The notes beneath the pieces were generated by a model. The model did not search any database, was not told the DNA's origin, and saw nothing but the letters and a program-made list of their open reading frames with translations. 21,159 nucleotides of DNA, from NCBI GenBank assembly GCA_002343455.1, contig DDSR01000344.1, positions 1 through 21,159 of the forward strand. Reading direction: 5' to 3'. The translations under genes were made by a program, and so were the position numbers. The DNA comes from Deltaproteobacteria bacterium UBA2385 (GTDB lineage Bacteria > Myxococcota_A > UBA796 > UBA2385). Shown here in pieces: positions 1-6,944 of this stretch; positions within the stretch are counted from its first letter, which is position 1; every line of letters starts with the position of its first letter.

Positions 1-1
1 T

Positions 2-14
2 GGCCCGAAGGGCC
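2..14. terminator. short GC hairpin downstream of the first gene (candidate terminator)
   Basis: A perfect 5-bp stem (GGCCC/GGGCC) with a 3-nt loop lies 28 nt beyond the stop of the leftmost minus-strand gene. The window ends before any T-run could be seen, so a role as terminator is only a guess. Confidence 0.2.
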
Positions 15-42
15 GGAGGGGGGCGCCTTGGCGGCAACACAC

Positions 43-597
43 CTAAAGCGTGCGCGGCCCGCGCTTGAGCTTCTCCAGCACCTCGGCCGCCCGCTGGGCG
101 TCGGGGTGACCCTCGGCCGCGGCGGCCTTCTCCAGCACCTCGATCGCCTCGGCCCGTCGCCCGGTCACCCGCAGCAGCACGCCCAGGTTGTAGAGCGCGG
201 CGGTGTCGCCGGGCTTCATGCGCAGGGCCTCGCGGTAGCAGTCCTCGGCGGCCTCGACCTCGCCGTCCATGTAGAGCTCGATGCCGCGGGCGATCTTCTC
301 CTCGGCGTCGTGGATCAGCTCGACCTCGATGAAGGTGCGCACGCCCAGGTTGACCACCAGGGCGCGCAGCAGGCCGGCGTACCAGAAGGTGACCGCCTCG
401 GTCGCCACGAAGACGCCGAGCGGGATGTCCTTGAGCAAGGGCTTGCCCTTGTAGGAGATGCGCACCTTGGTGTAGCGGCCCTGGTCCACCCACTCCTTGA
501 CCTTGCTGGTCAGGGCCCGCACCGACTCGTCGATGCGCTCGGGATCCACCTCGACGCGGAAGCTCTCGAAGATGTTCTTGGGCGGGATCTCAGGCAT
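43..597 (-). CDS. DUF4342-like N-terminal domain with C-terminal TPR repeats
   Basis: 184 aa, role unknown. The start is the ATG preceded by GGAGG six nt upstream; a longer open frame to 675 lacks such a site and would overlap the neighbouring gene. Residues ~1-95 resemble the DUF4342 family: an N-terminal helix, the strand-rich stretch KVRISYKGKPLLKDIPLG, a hydrophobic segment (VTFWYAGLLRALVVNLG) and then a strand ending in Glu residues. Residues ~100-180 form about two TPR units (ARGIELYMDGEVEAAEDCY, then DTAALYNLGVLLRVTGR). It follows fabL on the same strand after a 52-nt gap that contains a 6-bp hairpin (617-638), so co-transcription is likely. The domain combination suggests a cytosolic or membrane-associated adaptor, but this is inference. 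Confidence 0.72.
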   Translation of the reverse strand: MPEIPPKNIFESFRVEVDPERIDESVRALTSKVKEWVDQGRYTKVRISYKGKPLLKDIPLGVFVATEAVTFWYAGLLRALVVNLGVRTFIEVELIHDAEEKIARGIELYMDGEVEAAEDCYREALRMKPGDTAALYNLGVLLRVTGRRAEAIEVLEKAAAAEGHPDAQRAAEVLEKLKRGPRTL

Positions 598-649
598 GGG
601 CGGCCTCCGTTCCCTTCCCCCTGTACGCGGAGAGGGGGCCCGGCAAGGG

Positions 650-1363
650 TCAGATGAGCGAGTATCCCCCGTCAACGACGAGCACCTGTCCGGTGATCCA
701 GCCGGCTTCGGGCGAGACCAGCAAGCCGACCACGCGGGCGAGGTCCTCGGGCTGGCCCAGGCGGCCCAGCGGGGTGCGCTGGATGGCCGCGGCGCGCATG
801 GCCTCGCCGTCCGGGAAGTAGCTCAGGGCGTCGGTCTCGATCAGCCCGCCGCAGACGGTGTTGACCCGGATGCGTCGCGGAGACAGCTCGACGGCGAGCT
901 GCCGGGTCAGGGCCTCCATCCCCGCCTTGGCCGCGCCCATCGCGGCGTAGCCGGGCACGAAGCTGCGGCTGCCCAGGCTGGAGAGGCCGATCACGCTCGC
1001 GCCCTCGCGCAGCGGCGCCAGCTTGGTCAACAGCCAGAAAGGCCTCAGGCTGCTCTCCAAGGTCAGGTCCCAGTGGCTGGTCCGCATCGCGTCGTAGGGC
1101 TTGAGCGCGCCGACCGCGGCGTTGTGCACCAGGACGTCGAGCGAGTCCAGGCTGGCCGCCAGCCGCTTCAGATCGCCCTCGCTGCGCACATCGCCCTGCA
1201 CGGGGATCGCCCGAGCCCCGCGCTGCTCGACCGCCAGGGCCGTCTGGCGGACCGCCTCCTCGTTCTGCAGGTAGCCCAGGACCACCTCACCCCCCGGACG
1301 CGCCAGCTCGATGGCGATCGCCCGCCCGATGCCTCGGCTCGCTCCGGTCACCAGCACCTTCAT
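650..1363 (-). CDS. fabL: enoyl-[acyl-carrier-protein] reductase, FabL type (SDR family)
   Basis: 237 aa, short-chain dehydrogenase fold. It probably reduces trans-2-enoyl-ACP with NADPH in the last step of fatty-acid elongation. Visible motifs are the nucleotide-binding TGASRGIG (residues 6-13), HNAAVG (80-85, the NNAG position), SSLGS (128-132), and Y139 with K146 in a Tyr-x6-Lys arrangement. Tyr-x6-Lys is the hallmark of enoyl reductases (FabI/FabL), while ordinary SDR ketoreductases have Tyr-x3-Lys. The stretches ALTRQLAVELSPRRI and GGLIETDALSYFP closely match what I remember of Bacillus FabL. The ATG start follows AGGAGG at 5-nt spacing; the longer frame to 1417 is rejected. It is transcribed divergently from the lipoprotein gene at 1451. 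A generic SDR oxidoreductase is the alternative call. Confidence 0.85.
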   Translation of the reverse strand: MKVLVTGASRGIGRAIAIELARPGGEVVLGYLQNEEAVRQTALAVEQRGARAIPVQGDVRSEGDLKRLAASLDSLDVLVHNAAVGALKPYDAMRTSHWDLTLESSLRPFWLLTKLAPLREGASVIGLSSLGSRSFVPGYAAMGAAKAGMEALTRQLAVELSPRRIRVNTVCGGLIETDALSYFPDGEAMRAAAIQRTPLGRLGQPEDLARVVGLLVSPEAGWITGQVLVVDGGYSLI

Positions 1364-1399
1364 CTGCGCCTCCTCTGGCCTTTGATAGCGCCTGGGCTC

Positions 1400-1427
1400 T
1401 TGCCCATCGCCGGGCAATGCATATGCT
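1400..1427 (+). promoter_or_regulatory. candidate sigma70-type promoter and dyad in the fabL/lipoprotein intergenic region
   Basis: TTGCCC (1400-1405), a 16-nt spacer and TATGCT (1422-1427) give a 4/6 plus 4/6 match to a housekeeping promoter, with the start codon at 1451 and GGAG at 1442. TTGCCC also forms a 6-bp inverted repeat with GGGCAA (1412-1417), so a regulator could bind here. Pattern match only. Confidence 0.3.
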
Positions 1428-1450
1428 GGCAGCTACCCCTCGGAGCTGAC

Positions 1451-1741
1451 ATGCGCCCACGCCTCTCTCCCATCGCCGCGTTGGCCCTGCTCGGCGCCTG
1501 CGGTGGCTCGCGCGAGCTCGAGCCTCCGGCGCCGCCGCCCACCGTGCCCAACGAGCTGCTTCACACGCTGAAGAGCCCTGTCGGCGCCATCGTCCCCGAG
1601 GTTGCCGCTCCGACCTCGCCGGACGGCTCGGAGACCCCGCCTTCCCCCACGGATCCCCTTCCCGCACTGCCCACCCCGGCACCCCCCTCACCTGACGGCA
1701 CCGAGCCTGGTACCGACGCCGTCGTGGAGCCCTCCCCATGA
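1451..1741 (+). CDS. small proline-rich lipoprotein
   Basis: 96 aa, family not recognised. A basic N-terminus (MRPR) and hydrophobic segment end in the lipobox LGAC with C17 as the predicted lipidated residue, so the mature protein should be membrane-anchored on the periplasmic side. The rest is low-complexity and rich in Pro, Thr, Ser, Asp and Glu, consistent with a flexible spacer rather than a folded enzyme. The ATG at 1451 has GGAG five nt upstream; a longer frame reaching back to 497 is antisense to fabL and rejected. Its TGA overlaps the ATG of the next gene (ATGA at 1738-1741), so the two are translationally coupled. Confidence 0.75.
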   Translation: MRPRLSPIAALALLGACGGSRELEPPAPPPTVPNELLHTLKSPVGAIVPEVAAPTSPDGSETPPSPTDPLPALPTPAPPSPDGTEPGTDAVVEPSP

Positions 1742-2028
1742 TGTTCCTGATCACCTTCCACGTCGAGAACGCGGACCCCATCGTCACCGAGCGCCTCGGC
1801 GCGGCGCTGAAGACCATGGGCAACTGGTCCAACCGCATCCCCGGCGCCTGGCTGCTCGAGTCCGATCGCAGCGCCCGTCAGATTCGCGACCACCTCAAGC
1901 AGTTCATGGGCGAGCGGGATCGACTCTTCGTCGCCCGCATCAGCCGCAACTGGGCCGGCCGCAACATGGGCACCGGCTTCCCGGAGTGGATGGAGCGCCG
2001 GAAGTTCGGAGACTTCCCCAACGGCTGA
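1738..2028 (+). CDS. SinR/Cas2-like small ferredoxin-fold protein
   Basis: 96 aa, cytosolic, no signal peptide. The pattern resembles the small 'SinR family' proteins that share the Cas2/VapD ferredoxin-like fold: a first strand (FLITFHVEN), a helix ending in LKTMGNW, a central Trp-bearing strand (GAWLLES), a helix (RQIRDHLKQFM), a strand (DRLFVARIS) and a terminal WAG...EWM. Cas2 proteins are metal-dependent nucleases, whereas many SinR-type relatives have no known activity. There is no CRISPR array or other cas gene in the window, so a CRISPR role is not supported. It is translationally coupled to the lipoprotein in front and converges on the lipoprotein gene ending at 2041. The assignment rests on remembered family pattern. 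Confidence 0.7.
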   Translation: MMFLITFHVENADPIVTERLGAALKTMGNWSNRIPGAWLLESDRSARQIRDHLKQFMGERDRLFVARISRNWAGRNMGTGFPEWMERRKFGDFPNG

Positions 2029-2040
2029 GCGGGTCCGACC

Positions 2041-2865
2041 CTACTCCGCCGCCGCCTCTTCCTTGGCGGGGGCGAAGGACTTGCCGAAGTCCACGATGAA
2101 CATGCGGTTGTCCTTGTCCCCGAACAGCGCGTAGCGCCCTTCGGGCAGGGCGTCGTGAGCGATGTAGTGGACCTCGCGGTCTTCGGCCTTGACCACCTTG
2201 ACCTTGCTGACGTCGACCTGGACGGTCACGGGCTCCCACTGCGTGTCCGAGATGAAGCGGGTCCCCACCCACATATGGTCGGTGATGCTCCCGTCGACGA
2301 AGGTGCGCTTCTCGGGGTCCGAGATCAGCGGACGCCAGCTGAGGCGCTCGAGGTTGCCCTTGCCGGAGATGATGAAGTAGTCGCCGGGGTTGACCGTGGG
2401 GACCTTGCCCGTCGGCTTGACGTAGGGGTAGGCCACCTTCATGGTCGGATCGTCGATCTTGGTCTCGTACTTCACGTCGGTGAAGGTGCGCATGGGCGTG
2501 AGGCCGTCGTTGCTGAGGATCTGGATGCCGTCGCCGCTGGGGGCGCGCCAGGTCTTCAGGATCTGGCCGGTCACCGCTTCGGCGCCGGGGGTCGTGAGCG
2601 AGCCTTCGACCAGCAGGGTCTCGTCCTTGACCTTCAAGGTGTAGCTGGTGTCCCCGCAGAGCTGGGAGATGGTGAAGGTCCCCGTGGCGTCGGTCGTGCC
2701 CTCCTTGACCTTGCAGGTCATGTCCGTGGCGCCATCGCTGCTCGCCACGACGACCAGGTCGGCGCGCGGGTTGCCCGTCAGGCCGTCGATGATGGTGCCG
2801 CTGTAGCTGCCCTGCTGCAGACATGCAGTCAGGATGGGGATGAGGAACAGCGCGATGGGACGCAT
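2041..2865 (-). CDS. lipoprotein with N-terminal carboxypeptidase-regulatory-like domain
   Basis: 274 aa. The signal MRPIALFLIPILTAC gives a lipobox with C15. Residues ~18-85 look like a CarboxypepD_reg/Cna-B type beta-sandwich: YSGTIIDGLTGNPRADLVVV, then TTDATGTFTISQLCGDTSYTL. These domains are common extracellular structural modules. The remaining ~190 residues are strand-rich with no motif I recognise. The C-terminus is Ala/Glu-rich. The start ATG has AAGGAG at 6-nt spacing; the longer frame to 3033 runs antisense into pyrF coding sequence and is rejected. It lies 50 nt after the pyrF stop on the same strand and may be a separate unit. Likely surface or periplasmic structural protein, function unknown. 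Confidence 0.78.
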   Translation of the reverse strand: MRPIALFLIPILTACLQQGSYSGTIIDGLTGNPRADLVVVASSDGATDMTCKVKEGTTDATGTFTISQLCGDTSYTLKVKDETLLVEGSLTTPGAEAVTGQILKTWRAPSGDGIQILSNDGLTPMRTFTDVKYETKIDDPTMKVAYPYVKPTGKVPTVNPGDYFIISGKGNLERLSWRPLISDPEKRTFVDGSITDHMWVGTRFISDTQWEPVTVQVDVSKVKVVKAEDREVHYIAHDALPEGRYALFGDKDNRMFIVDFGKSFAPAKEEAAAE

Positions 2866-2909
2866 GGTGGTCTCCTTGGTTGAGGGACCTCCGATCCTAC
2901 TGATTGTCC

Positions 2910-2958
2910 AAAAAATTACAAGAGCAAAGAGGCCGCGAGCGCGAGGGCCCGCTCGCGG
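2910..2958 (-). terminator. candidate terminator at the 3' end of pyrF
   Basis: A perfect 9-bp inverted repeat (CCGCGAGCG at 2933-2941, CGCTCGCGG at 2950-2958) lies in the last codons of pyrF. A run of six T on the minus strand (2910-2915) directly follows the stop codon, in an AT-rich pocket unusual here. The ~17-nt gap between hairpin and T-run makes it non-canonical. Confidence 0.3.
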
Positions 2959-3797
2959 ATCGCCCGGACCGGGTCGGCGTCCTCCAGCCCGTCGGGCGGG
3001 TACAGCACGCCACGCGCGCTGTTGACGAGGCAACCCAGGCCGTCCGGGCGCACCCCGGCGAGGGCCTCGGCGACTCCCCCTCCCTGCGCGCCCACCCCGG
3101 GCACCAGGAACCAGGCCGCCGGCATCTGCTCGCGCAGCGCCCGCGCCTCCTGGTGCGCGAAAGCGCCCACGACCGCTCCGACGCTGGAGAGCCCGCTCTC
3201 TCCGACAAGCTCGGCGCCCAGCTCGGCCAGCGCCGCGGCGACCCGCGTGGCGCCCTCGGGCTGACCGTGCCGCTGCAGGAAGGCGCTGCCCGGATTCGTC
3301 GTCCGCACCAGCACGAAGACCCCCCGCCCGTGGTCTCGGCAGAGGCCCAGGAAGGGCTCGATGGAGTCCATCCCCATCCAGGGAGAGAGGGTGATCGCGT
3401 CGGCGGCCAGGGGGCCGTCGGGATGGATGATCGCCCGGGCGTAGGCTGTGGCCGTGCTGGCGATGTCCCCTCGCTTGGCGTCGGCGATCACCAGCAAGCC
3501 CAGCTCTCGGGCCAGGGCGCAGCTCTGCTCCAGCGCGGCCAGGCCAGGCGAGCCCAAGGCCTCGTAGAAGGCCAGCTGCGGCTTGACGGCGGCGGCGACT
3601 CCGGCGACGGCTCGCAGGGCCAGGGCGTCGAACTCGGCGACGGCCCGCCCCGCTTCGGCGCGGAACGAGGCGCCCGTGCGGCCGGCGAAGCGCTCGCGCA
3701 GAGGCGCGGGCAGTCGCTCCAGGTGAGGGTCCAGGCCCACGCAGAGGGGGGAGCCGGCCGCGACCACGGCGGCAGCGAGACGATCACCGAAGAGCAC
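2916..3797 (-). CDS. pyrF: orotidine 5'-phosphate decarboxylase (type 2)
   Basis: 293 aa. Converts OMP to UMP, the last step of de novo pyrimidine synthesis, in the cytosol. The substrate-contact Asp is in VGLDPH (D23), the phosphate-side Lys is K72 (AVKPQ), and the catalytic Asp-x-Lys-x-x-Asp is complete in DAKRGD (D106, K108, D111). The length fits the longer subfamily 2 enzymes (~270-300 aa) rather than the ~230-aa E. coli type. The start is a GTG with GGAGG six nt upstream. The upstream 67-aa gene overlaps this start by 14 nt, making pyrF the last gene of a five-gene overlapping operon. A housekeeping gene at the end of an operon of cell-envelope proteins is unusual and may have been placed there by rearrangement. 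Confidence 0.95.
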   Translation of the reverse strand: MLFGDRLAAAVVAAGSPLCVGLDPHLERLPAPLRERFAGRTGASFRAEAGRAVAEFDALALRAVAGVAAAVKPQLAFYEALGSPGLAALEQSCALARELGLLVIADAKRGDIASTATAYARAIIHPDGPLAADAITLSPWMGMDSIEPFLGLCRDHGRGVFVLVRTTNPGSAFLQRHGQPEGATRVAAALAELGAELVGESGLSSVGAVVGAFAHQEARALREQMPAAWFLVPGVGAQGGGVAEALAGVRPDGLGCLVNSARGVLYPPDGLEDADPVRAIRERALALAASLLL

Positions 3798-3987
3798 CTT
3801 CTCCCTCCTCCTCGACAGGCTCAGGCCGCCAGCCGTAGGCGTCGTTGGTAACCCGGGTCATGTGGAAGACCGCGTGAAAGACCCGGTCCTCTACGCCGCG
3901 CAGCAAGCGGGTCGGCACGGCCCTGGCCACCAGCCTGCCGGTCGCCAGCAGCACAGTGGCCAGGGCGACCGCCGGCCGGGCCTTCAT
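3784..3987 (-). CDS. 67-aa protein with N-terminal membrane segment
   Basis: 67 aa, not recognised. A basic start (MKAR) and hydrophobic stretch (PAVALATVLLATG) fit a signal peptide or single membrane anchor; there is no clear cleavage site. The remainder is Arg/His-rich (RGVEDRVFHAVFHMTR) and ends acidic (EEEGEG). Evidence that it is real: its ATG overlaps the stop of the LEA14-like gene (ATGA at 3984-3987), and its own stop lies 14 nt inside pyrF, so it fills exactly the space between two genes in a chain of overlaps. A longer frame through this region (to 4884) is a shadow of the LEA14-like gene. Confidence 0.6.
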   Translation of the reverse strand: MKARPAVALATVLLATGRLVARAVPTRLLRGVEDRVFHAVFHMTRVTNDAYGWRPEPVEEEGEGALR

Positions 3988-4814
3988 AGGTCGACGTTGA
4001 CCCTGCCGCTCTCGTCGATCTCGAGCGGCACGACGCCGAAGGGGGTGTCCACCTCGGTCCCGGCGCTGAGGCCCAGGCTGACGCTGTCGCTGGTCAGCGC
4101 CTCGTACACCGCGGTGCCCGAGCTGAGGAAGTCGATGGTCAGCGGGATGGTCAGGACCCCCGTGTCGGCCCCCGAGACGGTCCCGAGGTCGGCCAGGAAG
4201 CCGGACCCGACGTCTTCGCCGGCGATCTTCACGCGGTAGTCGAAGTTCTGGAAGATCAGGTTGCTGGCGTGCTCGTTGTCGACGTTCAGGTCGACGCCGA
4301 TGGTGGCATCGGTCCAGTTCAGCTCGTCGACCCGCACCTTGCTGAAGGTGAACTTGGGGGTGCGCAGGGCCGGGAAGCCACCGTCGGCGGCGTAGGGCAG
4401 GTCGATCAGGCCCGCTGGGCTGTCGAAGCCGAAGCTGCCTTCCAGCTCGAAGGGGATGGTGTCGATGCCCCGGGTCGCCTGGACCAGCTCGTAGAGGGTC
4501 TCGAACTCGATGCCGACCGGCAAGGCCAGCTCGCTGCCCCCGTTCGCCCCCAGGACCAGCCCGTCGGCGTCGTCTCCCACCAGCCACTCGACCTCGGCGA
4601 AGGAGAGGGCGTAGTCGAAGCGGGCCAGCTTGACCTCGACCGGGTTGGGGTTGTTGACCTTGAAGACGAAGTCGGCCTGGGCACCCTCCCAGTCCACGCT
4701 CTGCACGTCGAGGCGCTCGAAGGACACGGTGGGCAGGTACTCGGAGAGCACCTCGCAGCCCGCGGTCAGGCTGAGGAGGGGGAGCAGGGCGAGCAGGCGG
4801 GCGGGTGTCTTCAT
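3984..4814 (-). CDS. LEA14-like (LEA type 2) lipoprotein, two WHy-type domains
   Basis: 276 aa. The signal ends in LTAGC with C20 as the predicted lipidated residue. Two successive late-embryogenesis-abundant type 2 domains are suggested by paired motifs: FVFKVNNPNPVEVKLARFDY (residues ~49-68) and, about 120 residues later, GVDLNVDNEHASNLIFQNFD. The first carries the NPNP signature typical of LEA14/WHy proteins, which are immunoglobulin-like beta-sandwiches. Bacterial members are mostly periplasmic lipoproteins of unclear role. Its ATG overlaps the stop of the M16-like gene by 4 nt and its stop overlaps the 67-aa gene by 4 nt. The family call is fairly confident; the biological role is not known. 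Confidence 0.85.
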   Translation of the reverse strand: MKTPARLLALLPLLSLTAGCEVLSEYLPTVSFERLDVQSVDWEGAQADFVFKVNNPNPVEVKLARFDYALSFAEVEWLVGDDADGLVLGANGGSELALPVGIEFETLYELVQATRGIDTIPFELEGSFGFDSPAGLIDLPYAADGGFPALRTPKFTFSKVRVDELNWTDATIGVDLNVDNEHASNLIFQNFDYRVKIAGEDVGSGFLADLGTVSGADTGVLTIPLTIDFLSSGTAVYEALTSDSVSLGLSAGTEVDTPFGVVPLEIDESGRVNVDL

Positions 4815-6187
4815 GGCAGGATCTCCGTAGCGCGAACCCGGTGGATTGCGCGAAGGGCGAGAGGGTTGGGGGCGGCTGCCTCACCCTCGGCGACTTGGAC
4901 GACCGACAGGTCCAGGGCTTCAGTGGCCAGCACCAGGATCCTCAGATTGTCCGGATCGAGCCGGCTCCGCAAGGCCTGCGAGACCTGCTCGACACTGAGC
5001 GCATCCACAGCCTGGCGCTCCTGGTCGATGGTGGGCAGGCCCAGCAGATGCGCCGCCGCCTGGTAGCGCACCGCGGCGAGCGGATCGGACTCGCGGGTGC
5101 TCAGCTCTTCTTGGACCTGTGCCTTCCAGGCTTCGAGCCCGCCAGCGTCCACGCCCTCCTCGGCCAGCGTCCGCAAGCGGTCCAGGAGCTGCGAGAGCTG
5201 GGCAGCCTCCTGACCCGGCGACAGCGGGATCAGGATGCGAAAGGCAGGCTGCACCCGCCGATCGGCGGCGTCCAGGGAGGTCTGGATCGCAGGCCCGGGT
5301 CCCACTAGCGCCGCTAGTGGCGAGCCCGACCCCGCACCGCCCAGGACGGAGAGCCCCGCGGCCAACGCGAGGCGCTCCTCGATGCGCGTGTCCCGATCGA
5401 GGGTCGCCCCGAACACCGCTAGCTGGCCCCGGCCCGGCGCCTCCACCACCAGCAGGTCGACCCCCGAGTCGCCCGGCAGGGCTCGGGGCGTGGCATCGCG
5501 GTGCATCCTGCCGGGCAGGCCGCCCAAGGCCGCCTGGACATCGACCACCGCCTCGGCCGTCGGGCTGCCGGCGATGCCCAGGGCCGTCGCCCCGCGGACA
5601 TACCGATCGGCGTGAAAGCGCTGCACATCGGCCAGCGACAGCACCTCGACGCTGCCGACCCGACCCTGCGGGGAGTGGCCGTATGGGTGCCCCTGGTAGA
5701 GCCAGCGATCGGTCAAGGCCAGGGCGAGCTCCTCGCGCTCGGGTCCGGCGGTGGCCAGACCCAGCGCCTCGCTCAGGTCGATCACGGCCCGGGAGTGGGC
5801 CAGCTGGAAGGCCGGCTCGCTCCAGCCTGGGCTGGTCACCAGGCTCCCGAGGCGCTCGGCGCACAGGACGGACTCCTCCAAGGCGCAGCGCAGCTCGAAG
5901 CGGACCAGCTCGGGCTCGACCTGCCAGCGCAGGTCCCGACCCAGGGAAGGGCTCTGTCCGGGGGCCTCCTGGGCCAGGGCGGCGGCCACCAGGGTCTGGG
6001 CGGTCAGCCAGGCCAGCCCCTCCTGCCCGACCGGATCGTGCGCCGAGCCGGCGCGGATGACCAGCACCAGGTCTACCGCTTCCCGGTCCACGCGCTGCTC
6101 GATGACACGAACCGGGCCCATCGCCAGGCTCGCCGGCGCGGGTCCCGGCGCGCGGCTCCAGCAGGACAGCAGCAGGGCGAAGATCAT
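4811..6187 (-). CDS. M16 (insulinase/pitrilysin-like) family protein lacking the zinc motif
   Basis: 458 aa. Overall pattern of a single-chain M16B protein: an N-terminal half with the HPYGHSPQGRVGSVEVLSL and VQRFHADRYVRGATALGIAG blocks, and a C-terminal half with AGLSVLGGAGSGSPLAALVG. In active M16 enzymes the first half contains HxxEH after a 'GLAH' lead-in. Here the corresponding stretch reads GQEGLAWLTAQTL, with both His and the Glu gone, so this copy should not bind catalytic zinc. The short N-terminal signal ends in LLSC (C9), suggesting a lipoprotein. Its ATG overlaps the stop of the upstream M16 half-protein by 4 nt. Inactive M16 subunits usually pair with an active partner; none is seen here. 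Confidence 0.85.
   Translation of the reverse strand: MIFALLLSCWSRAPGPAPASLAMGPVRVIEQRVDREAVDLVLVIRAGSAHDPVGQEGLAWLTAQTLVAAALAQEAPGQSPSLGRDLRWQVEPELVRFELRCALEESVLCAERLGSLVTSPGWSEPAFQLAHSRAVIDLSEALGLATAGPEREELALALTDRWLYQGHPYGHSPQGRVGSVEVLSLADVQRFHADRYVRGATALGIAGSPTAEAVVDVQAALGGLPGRMHRDATPRALPGDSGVDLLVVEAPGRGQLAVFGATLDRDTRIEERLALAAGLSVLGGAGSGSPLAALVGPGPAIQTSLDAADRRVQPAFRILIPLSPGQEAAQLSQLLDRLRTLAEEGVDAGGLEAWKAQVQEELSTRESDPLAAVRYQAAAHLLGLPTIDQERQAVDALSVEQVSQALRSRLDPDNLRILVLATEALDLSVVQVAEGEAAAPNPLALRAIHRVRATEILP
5302..5320. repeat. perfect 19-nt palindrome with two CTAG cores
   Basis: Nine-base arms (CCACTAGCG / CGCTAGTGG) around a single central base, inside the M16-like coding sequence. CTAG is scarce elsewhere in the window. 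The inner 13-mer CTAGCGNCGCTAG recurs in bioF (9898-9910). On the coding strand it reads Leu-Ala-Ala-Leu with the rare codon CTA twice. Confidence 0.6.
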
Positions 6188-6831
6188 TGCGGATCCTGAG
6201 GGCGGAAGACAGCGACTCGCCAGGCCGAAGGCATCCCCAGCGTCGCCGCGAAGGACCGGAGCTCGGCGACCTGGACCGGAGGCGGCGGCTCGGCCGGCTG
6301 CGCACCGGCGAGGCGGCGGTCTCGGGCCAGCGCGGCCGCAGCGCGGTCGATCTCGACCTGCAAGCGGGCGTCGTCCAGCCCGAGCAGCAGGTCCACGGTC
6401 GACTCGACCGCCGCCTGGGCCACTCCGGGATGAACCCCCGGCCGGAGCTGCACCAGCACCACCAGCGCACCACCGCCGTCGTCCAGGAGCACGGAGCCGC
6501 CCTCGACCCGAACGGCCAGCTCCTGCGTGTAGACGAGGTGCCGCTCGAGGGCCCCCGCCGGTCCGGCGATCAGCTCGACCAGGACCGCCGCGGCCTGATC
6601 CTGACCCGCAGCCAGCGGCCAGGCGATGCCCACCCGCGGCGCAGCGAGGCCCGGCAGCGGGGTCTCGGCGGGAGCGCTGCCGAGGGTGCCCGACTCTGCC
6701 GCGGCAGGGGACCGCCCCTCGGCCCCGACGGACCGGACCCACTCCCCGACCCGGCCCACGGCCAGCACCCCGCCGCGGGCGGGCTCGGCATGGGCCAAGG
6801 ACAGCAGCAGGAAGAGCGAGACGATCCCCAT
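6184..6831 (-). CDS. secreted M16 C-terminal-domain-like half-protein
   Basis: 215 aa. The signal peptide (FLLLSLAHA, cleavage after residue ~15) predicts export. After a low-complexity linker, residues ~65-170 resemble one M16 domain of the 'inactive C-terminal' type: RVGIAWPLAAGQDQAAAVLV, a GPAGALERHL segment at the usual small-residue/Leu region, then VLVQLRPGVHPGVAQAAVES. There is no HxxEH. The start ATG has GGGAG four nt upstream. It is the first gene of the operon that runs to pyrF, and its stop overlaps the next M16 homologue by 4 nt. With the neighbour it could form a heterodimeric non-peptidase scaffold; this is inference. The similarity is weak, so an unrelated secreted protein is possible. 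Confidence 0.65.
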   Translation of the reverse strand: MGIVSLFLLLSLAHAEPARGGVLAVGRVGEWVRSVGAEGRSPAAAESGTLGSAPAETPLPGLAAPRVGIAWPLAAGQDQAAAVLVELIAGPAGALERHLVYTQELAVRVEGGSVLLDDGGGALVVLVQLRPGVHPGVAQAAVESTVDLLLGLDDARLQVEIDRAAAALARDRRLAGAQPAEPPPPVQVAELRSFAATLGMPSAWRVAVFRPQDPQ

Positions 6832-6944
6832 GCCGCTCCCTAAGCCAAAGCGTCCACCACCGCCGCTCCCCCTGCTCTTGACGCCTTCGTGACGATTGCA
6901 TGTCGGCCTCATGGTACCGTGGGCGCAGCACGGAGAGAGACGGA

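Noticed and set aside
1738..2028. CRISPR-Cas system based on the Cas2-like protein
   Set aside because: No repeats, no cas1 or effector genes; the stand-alone SinR-type family is the better fit.
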